NCBI RefSeq assembly: GCF_019925205.1
Contig: NC_083563.1
Location: forward strand, 4,526,001 to 4,590,000
Source of the DNA: Metopolophium dirhodum
Taxonomy: Eukaryota > Arthropoda > Insecta > Hemiptera > Aphididae
Length of the DNA stretch: 64,000 nt
Reading direction: 5' to 3'
The notes under the pieces are model-generated. The model worked only from the letters and a program-made list of their open reading frames with translations. It had not been told where the DNA came from and did not search any database. Below are positions 58,095-64,000 of this stretch, piece after piece. Positions within the stretch are counted from its first letter, which is position 1. Every line of letters begins with the position of its first letter. Position numbers and translations under genes: made by a program.

Positions 58095-60385
58095 GGTGGG
58101 CACCCATGTTCTTTAGTAGGTAATGCCATACACTACAGAAGTACAGTACTACAGTCTACAGGTAGATAAATATCACTGTGTATATATAAATATGCAATTA
58201 TGTATTACATACATTTAAAAACGTATAGAAACGATGCCAGTAACTAATTATTTTAGCGAACGATCATTTTAATTTCATAAAAAAATAAAAAATAGATTAT
58301 AATATCATCACCGTGCCACGAATAAGTGGATGCCTTAGGGATACTATCGATAGAAAGCGATGTCACAGCAAGAATTTATTTTGATGAAAATATACACGTT
58401 TGCAGAACAAGGTCATACAATAATTTTACAAACCAATAATATTTTAAGTACTATCTGTTTATTTTAATAATGTTTGCTTGTTATTTAAATTGTATTTTGT
58501 AGTTTGATGTTTTTCATAAAACAGACGTTTTAATAGACTACTTTAAAGAATTAAGTGTAATACTGAAATGCATATTATATTTGTGTATACTTATTATTTT
58601 CCTACACTAAAGCCACTCAAGTCCTATTATTTTGATTTTGTCCCGACCTTATATTTTGAAAATCAGGCTCTGGACTTAAAATTAAAACTTATGCATGCAA
58701 ACCACGAACGATTATTTACTTATTAAATAGCGAGAAAACATTAATTTATCCCTTAAATGGTGTAATCATTAACTGGTGAATATTTTTTAACTCCTGGTTA
58801 AATTTTTGGAAAGTTGATTCGATAATTTTAACAAGTCGAAAGAGTAAAATTTAAAAATAATATTTTTGTAATATTATCCTGACTAGTATTTTTTATATGT
58901 TGCTATAAGATATGTTATCCAAATATATACCTACTTAATTGGCGTTTAAAAACTTATGGTTAGATTTAAATTGTTAAACAAATTAATAATTATAATAATA
59001 ACGGTAGTATTGTAGTGACGTCGGGGCTTAAAACCGAATATTGTATTACATACCAATAAATAACAATACGAATAAATATATACCAATGCATTATCCAATT
59101 GTGATTAGGTAGGTTTTGACTATATTTTTTCATTTATTTAAGAATAACTTACGATAAGAATACTGTATTAAATTTAAATGTTTAAATTGTCAAGTTTAAG
59201 TCTTATAGTTATTAAAATTAATTATTTAATACATTTTTGACTACGAAATAATTGCAAAATGTTCGAGATTTTATATTAATTTCAAATTTTAATTTAACAA
59301 ATCCCGAAATTCGTAAAGGATTGTATAAGTGACATACTCATTGGCCAGATATACATATACGTGATATACATATATATATACATATACATAGAATACATAT
59401 ACGTAGGTTCAACAGAACGATTTACCAGGTTTTTTTTTTATAAAAGGAAATATGTGGAATGTCTGGTTTCTGAGAACACACCCCTCACATATATATGAGA
59501 GATATACAGCCTATATATAGGGACATATAATGTGGAACCAAATACCCTGAATATAATACTTAACAATTGGTGTAAAATGTGAATAGGTGTGCCATGTGCG
59601 TATAGCTTCTCGAAAAATGGACGATGCATTCCGTAGTACAGGACGTAACACAAATACTATGGCCAACGAATTGTCAATAGGTACAATGTACATGACTTGT
59701 ATCGCCAGAATGCCTGTTATTGCGATGCACACCAATATCAATATTATACACAGCACGTCATGTAATAAATAAATAAATTGTAAACTCGGCTCTGTTTTTT
59801 TGGTTAGTAAAAATTGTACATGTAAACTTGGCTCAGATTTTTCAAGCAATATACATTTGATATGTGAGTTGGGCCCTGTTTTTGAAACTCAGTATTTACT
59901 ATATTTTTTTTTGAGAATTATTTGGCATTATCTATTTGGATATTCAACATACCTAAAGGAGGCAAGTCTATCATCGTCCACTAAAAATGTTTTTTATTAA
60001 ATAAAATTGTAAATATGTTTTTAAAATACATTTATCTGTTTAACAAATTGTAATTATTGTACTTAAAAATTAATTAATTAATTATTGTGTTTAGGGATAA
60101 AGGCAATAAAGGGAATATAATAGTATATGACGTGTAGGTATATGCATAATATATTATATCATATAAAACTTAAATGTCATATAATAATATTAAACGATCA
60201 TCATCAAAAAACACTTTAATTATTAATCTGGTTCATTATCGTATATTATTTGTTATTTCATAATTGTAATGAATGAAAACTTTATCGGCGGCTTACGTGT
60301 GTTGTGTGATTTGTGTTTTTGACAAGTAAGAAAAAATTAGATAAAATTTATATGTGTCAAAGTAAATAAGAAAATATATATTTAT
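58095..60385. other. No convincing gene; short tandem at 59777-59880
   Basis: AT-rich. About three imperfect units of TGTAAACTCGGCTCTGTTTTT occur at 59777-59880. A 112-codon hydrophobic minus-strand frame covers 59511-59849, but it overlaps these units and matches no family I know. Confidence 0.35.
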
Positions 60386-60389
60386 CTAT

Positions 60390-60720
60390 GTAGGTATTTC
60401 ATAAATCAATAAAAAATGGCAAAAGACAAATTTGTGTTGAACGCAAAGTTAATAAATGCAAAGGCCAAAGTGGCAAAAGTCTTATCTCTTTACCAAAGAC
60501 TAATGATGGCCAACAATTAAAACAATTAACAGAACACAATCATAAGCTTAATCCAACTGTCCAAGTAATGTATCAGCAGAACGTGTTTTATGTTAAATTA
60601 AGGAAAAAGAAGATTAAGAAACTGAACACAATCATAAAACTTATTATACAAGAAACGTATCTCCAGTAGAATGTGTTGATAATATTGTGAATAATATGAT
60701 AGTATGGTTTTTAATCTTTT
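60390..60720 (+). pseudogene. FLYWCH-type zinc finger remnant
   Basis: In shifting frames: GQSGKSLISLPKTNDGQQLK then LTEHNHKLNP, the C-terminal half of a FLYWCH finger ending in the His-x-His of HNH. A second EHNHK-like piece about 120 bp downstream (HNHKTYYTRNVSPVE) suggests a local duplication. Broken by several stops. It may be the 5' part of the same kind of element as the piece at 62820. Confidence 0.5.
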
Positions 60721-62819
60721 TTTCTCTATATTTGACATTAAACACGTTCTGCTCTTACCGTGAATGGGAATAATGGGATAATTAGGCTTCTTATTGCTTT
60801 CTGTAGATTTTTTTTACATAGGTATTAAACATATGTAATACAATAGTAGTAATAAAACGGATAGTCAGATTATGTTTTTTATAAAAACAATAGCTATTTA
60901 GTATATAAAAGTATTTATTTAATTAATTTATATCTAACTGTTTAATTTTACACAAATATAATTGTAATGTTGATTGTTTGATACAAAGACATTTTTAATA
61001 TATATTTATGTTAAAGGATAGTATTATAAAATGTCCTACCACCGGGTGGCAAATGCCCTATTCTTCTGGTGTCAATTGACCAAATACCATAAAGGAAATT
61101 GAATTATCCGGTTTTTAACAATGATTAATGAACCATACTTAATGCCCAGCTAGTGCCTATGTTCTGGATTTTTAACTTTAGGTTGTACCAAGTATTGTTT
61201 ACCGATGTGCTGAACAAATGTATAAAATCTTTTTATTGGAAATCGGTGAAATCTACAATTTGTTGTATAGTATGTATACATATACATGTAGCTGACATCG
61301 AATGATTTACGCGTTTTAGGATACTGGCTGCTATATTGTCTTTATTATTTGGGTGCGATTCGTTTGGTCGAATTCAGACCTTTTTGACCCGAAAATGAAT
61401 AGATCGATAGAGCAAGTCTGGTAAACTATAGCCATTATTACCAGGTGGTCGCAGGAGATGATCTTCCACAAAAACCCATGTTGTAGCTTAATATATTATA
61501 TACATACTGCGGTATTTATACTCATTATGGCATTATCGAATGTGCGTTTAGCGTGTCGTCGTCGCTATCGACGCATTTGTTGTTACCGATTGAAACTATA
61601 TTTTGGTTTTGTGTTAATATTCTCTGTATTTTGTCTCCTTGCTCTCAAAAAAAAATGTTTTTATAAAAATTTGTATCGTTTTTATGAAATATTATTTTCT
61701 GGTACCTACCTATTCTATAATACATAAAGCATATTTGATCAATATAATAATACATTATGGATTTAGTTTAACGAATGTACAATTTATAATAATATTGTCA
61801 CTTACTTGGCATATCGGCAGTCGTTGAAGTTACTTCATTATTGTCATCTGTCCGCTTTATCTTCGCAAAGTTTTTATTGATTATCATAATCTTAATTGGT
61901 GGAACAATCTGATCGTTCATGATTTGTCTATAATAATCGAACTAGATTAAAATATTAAAATAAATTTTAAATTATAGTTGAAAAATTAATATGAAATAAA
62001 AGTTTTTAAAAGAAATCAAATATAACAAAAAAATCATTGATTTGTTTAAGGGACTTCGACAGCGTAGTACCAGTCGCTCTAACAGCAGACAGTCGACTAA
62101 CGGAATACTCTTGAATATAACTCCTTATAGTTATATCAGGTTAGCCAACCTTTTCTATATTGTATGGAACTAATTTAATTCTATTGATTACTTGATCAGA
62201 TATTGTAGTAATTTTACAATATAATATATAATCCTTAGTATAAAATATAAATAATTAATAAATTGACAAAATATTATAATTAATAAATTATTATTTCGTA
62301 ATTTGTCGAAATTTTTTTGATTATTTTTTGATTTAAATACACATGAATACACACGAATATAGTTGATTACAGTAGACAAAGACTTATTTTAGTAAAACCT
62401 TAGGTTTGTATCTTTCCAGTTGATACATCCCTATTCATGTTATATGTCATCCAAAATATCTTCAAGGATTGGCCATTTTAAGAGTATTGTGGGGTTTCAT
62501 AGTTTCATCATGTTGCTGACTACTATTTTACTAGTGGTTATAGTTTTTAGGTGATTATTATATTCACTATCCACGCTGTCTGGGACTTCCAGACGTTTGA
62601 ATTTCCTCCCCTGTACGTCTGTTGTAAAGTTGGCAAAATTCGTGGTTAATCATACTGGAGCTAAAATTATCAAAGTTTAATGTCAGAAAACAAACTATGA
62701 ACTAGAAGACTATAAGATAAATTAGATAAAGAAAGATATAATCAATGCGCATAATGTGAAACGGATCTTGTATTTTAAGACATGGGACAAAAATCAATTT
62801 TTATGTTTAGTATAAATGT

Positions 62820-63003
62820 ATGATATGCATATTACCTGTCAATAAATGTTCCGAAAACAATGTTTATCCCGATCCTCGGATAATGAACATAGACTTCGAA
62901 CAAACCGTTATTCAAGCAGCAAAAACCGTTATTAGTGAACATTTAGTCAAATATAATAATCATGATAACGTCTTTAGCCATAATTTTATTGTATATAGTA
63001 GGG
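62820..63003 (+). pseudogene. MULE transposase core fragment
   Basis: The frame reads NNVYPDPRIMNIDFEQTVIQ, AAKTVISE. The IM.IDFE..VI.AA pattern is the second acidic region of Mutator-like transposase cores. The GC-x-FHF region expected next is absent. The following frame (63046-63300) is not recognised. It lies 2.1 kb from the FLYWCH remnant, on the same strand. Confidence 0.5.
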
Positions 63004-63807
63004 TCGATGGCTTAGCTTTTTTTCGGTGCTAAAAGTGCAAAGTACTTGAAAACAATTTGTGCACCCGATAATACAAATATAACTGTTACTGGAACATACA
63101 GAAAAGTCAGGGTTTCAAAATTCAGACGGAATAAGCCATTATATCCACCATTTTTTTCCATGATGAATCAGTACATGGGAACTGTATTGTTTTCACATTC
63201 TTTGGCCTCCATGCAGCATCGTTTATTTATTAATAGAATTTATATGAATTTGTTTGGGCTCACATCTGGTATAATCTCACATCTCATTCATCTGATATAA
63301 TTAAAGGAATGTCTCTTTACATCAAATCATGCCTAAAGAAAAGTACTATCTATTTTTTCACCTGAAATTTGGAGTGTGTATAAAAGTAGTAAACTATACC
63401 TAATATAGAGTGTACGATTAATCAAACTGAGGATAAGTTACACCATAACCAATAAAATTATTTTCTTTTTTAAATTAAATTAATGTTTTATACTGACATA
63501 TTGTACCTATTTAATTGTAGGTAAATCCTGAACTATTATAAATGGTTTACAAATTTTAACACCAATAAACGTGACTTATATATTTTTTATTGTTGTATTC
63601 CTTTTTTCCATACCTATGCTTTTTTTCCGTTGTTTTTTTCAATTGCCTTTTTACCTAGATTCACATTTCATTATATTGATCTACGTAAACTAAAACTTAG
63701 TACCTACTTATACAATTATACCTACTTATATAATTATACTACTACCTATTACAGTATAACAATACAACTAGAAGTTTTTATGGCTGTCCTTGGCTGAACA
63801 AGTTTCT

Positions 63808-63852
63808 AATGGTGGGTTGCCATATCAAAAAGATTGGGAAATACTGCGGTAG
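63808..63852 (+). repeat. Fragment related to the 47266 hAT MITE
   Basis: AATGGTGGGTTGCCATATCA and AAAAAGATTGGGAAATACTG resemble the TTGGTGGGTCGTGAAAAT and AAAAAGATTGAGAACCACTG segments of the 47266 element, brought close together by a deletion. Confidence 0.45.
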
Positions 63853-63874
63853 AAACACTAAAAACTCAGCCTTG

Positions 63875-63990
63875 AGGTCCCCACACACTGCAGCGGTGGC
63901 GGTGAATGCTGCAGGACACATTTCACCGCTCACCACGGCGGTAAAGCCAAGACAATAGAATTTAACGCCACTGCTGCAGTGTGTGGGGAT
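63875..63990. mobile_element. Family C GC-rich foldback, copy 2
   Basis: GGTCCCCACACACTGCAGCG and GTGGCGGT at the left are mirrored by AACGCCACTGCTGCAGTGTG and TGGGGA at the right. The interior GCCAAGACAATAGAATTTAA is shared with copy 1 at 20613-20718. It has better-preserved outer arms than copy 1. Confidence 0.85.
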
Positions 63991-64000
63991 TTTAAGGGAA

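Noticed and set aside
59511..59849. 112-codon hydrophobic minus-strand frame
   Set aside because: Partly built from a short tandem repeat, resembles no family and overlaps a plus-strand frame of equal quality; probably chance.
63046..63300. 84-codon plus-strand frame after the MULE fragment
   Set aside because: Different frame from the MULE fragment, no recognisable transposase motif; left unassigned.

Overview
The window looks like nuclear DNA of an insect, most likely an aphid or close hemipteran. It is very AT-rich, has spliced genes with consensus GT-AG introns, is littered with small terminal-inverted-repeat elements and carries the TACCTA-type simple sequence common in aphid intergenic DNA. 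This host call is an inference from style, because no species-specific gene was recognised. No bacterial operons, ribosomal RNA genes, tRNA genes or CRISPR arrays were seen.

Region 1 (1-9343) is a stack of nested mobile elements. A decayed Ty3/gypsy-type pol fragment (445-1397) resumes at 9080-9343, where its C-terminal reading frame ends. Between the two halves sits a foldback element of the TTAAGAGGACG family (called family B here). It was itself split by another foldback (1498-1745) and by a 7.2 kb interval with hAT-type ends and a perfect 8-bp target-site duplication (TTCTCGGT at 1747-1754 and 8990-8997). Inside the hAT is a 5.37 kb block with a perfect 24-bp inverted repeat (2087-2110 and 7432-7455). 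That block carries the only long intact protein frame of the region: a 599-codon envelope/fusion-type glycoprotein on the minus strand (3690-5489), with a possible spliced leader exon.

Region 2 (12.8-24.7 kb) is the one convincing host gene. It is on the minus strand with eight coding exons that join in frame to 739 codons. A 43-nt-scale first coding exon at about 23.9 kb is separated from the rest by a 6.7 kb intron full of small elements. The protein has two unrecognised conserved-looking domains joined by proline-rich and glutamine-rich linkers, a SUMO-interaction-like IIDLSS motif and a basic C-terminus. Its frame stays open for 94 codons beyond an in-frame TAG, ending in a PPPPPY motif.

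Region 3 (24.7-64 kb) has no convincing host gene. It contains many copies of a head-and-tail repeat (family A), several hAT elements and MITEs with exact 8-bp duplications (for example 33941-35854, 36651-37343 and 47266-47664), a solo LTR (37618-38508), and two 5'-truncated LINEs, one with a clear target-site duplication. It also holds a Helitron-like end, broken FLYWCH/MULE transposase genes, a short conserved insect interspersed element (about 51864) and GC-rich foldback elements that recur 43 kb apart.

The genes do not form a functional system together. The window is one host gene in a landscape of nested transposons. The main feature of interest is an intact envelope-like gene lying inside what appear to be DNA-transposon ends.
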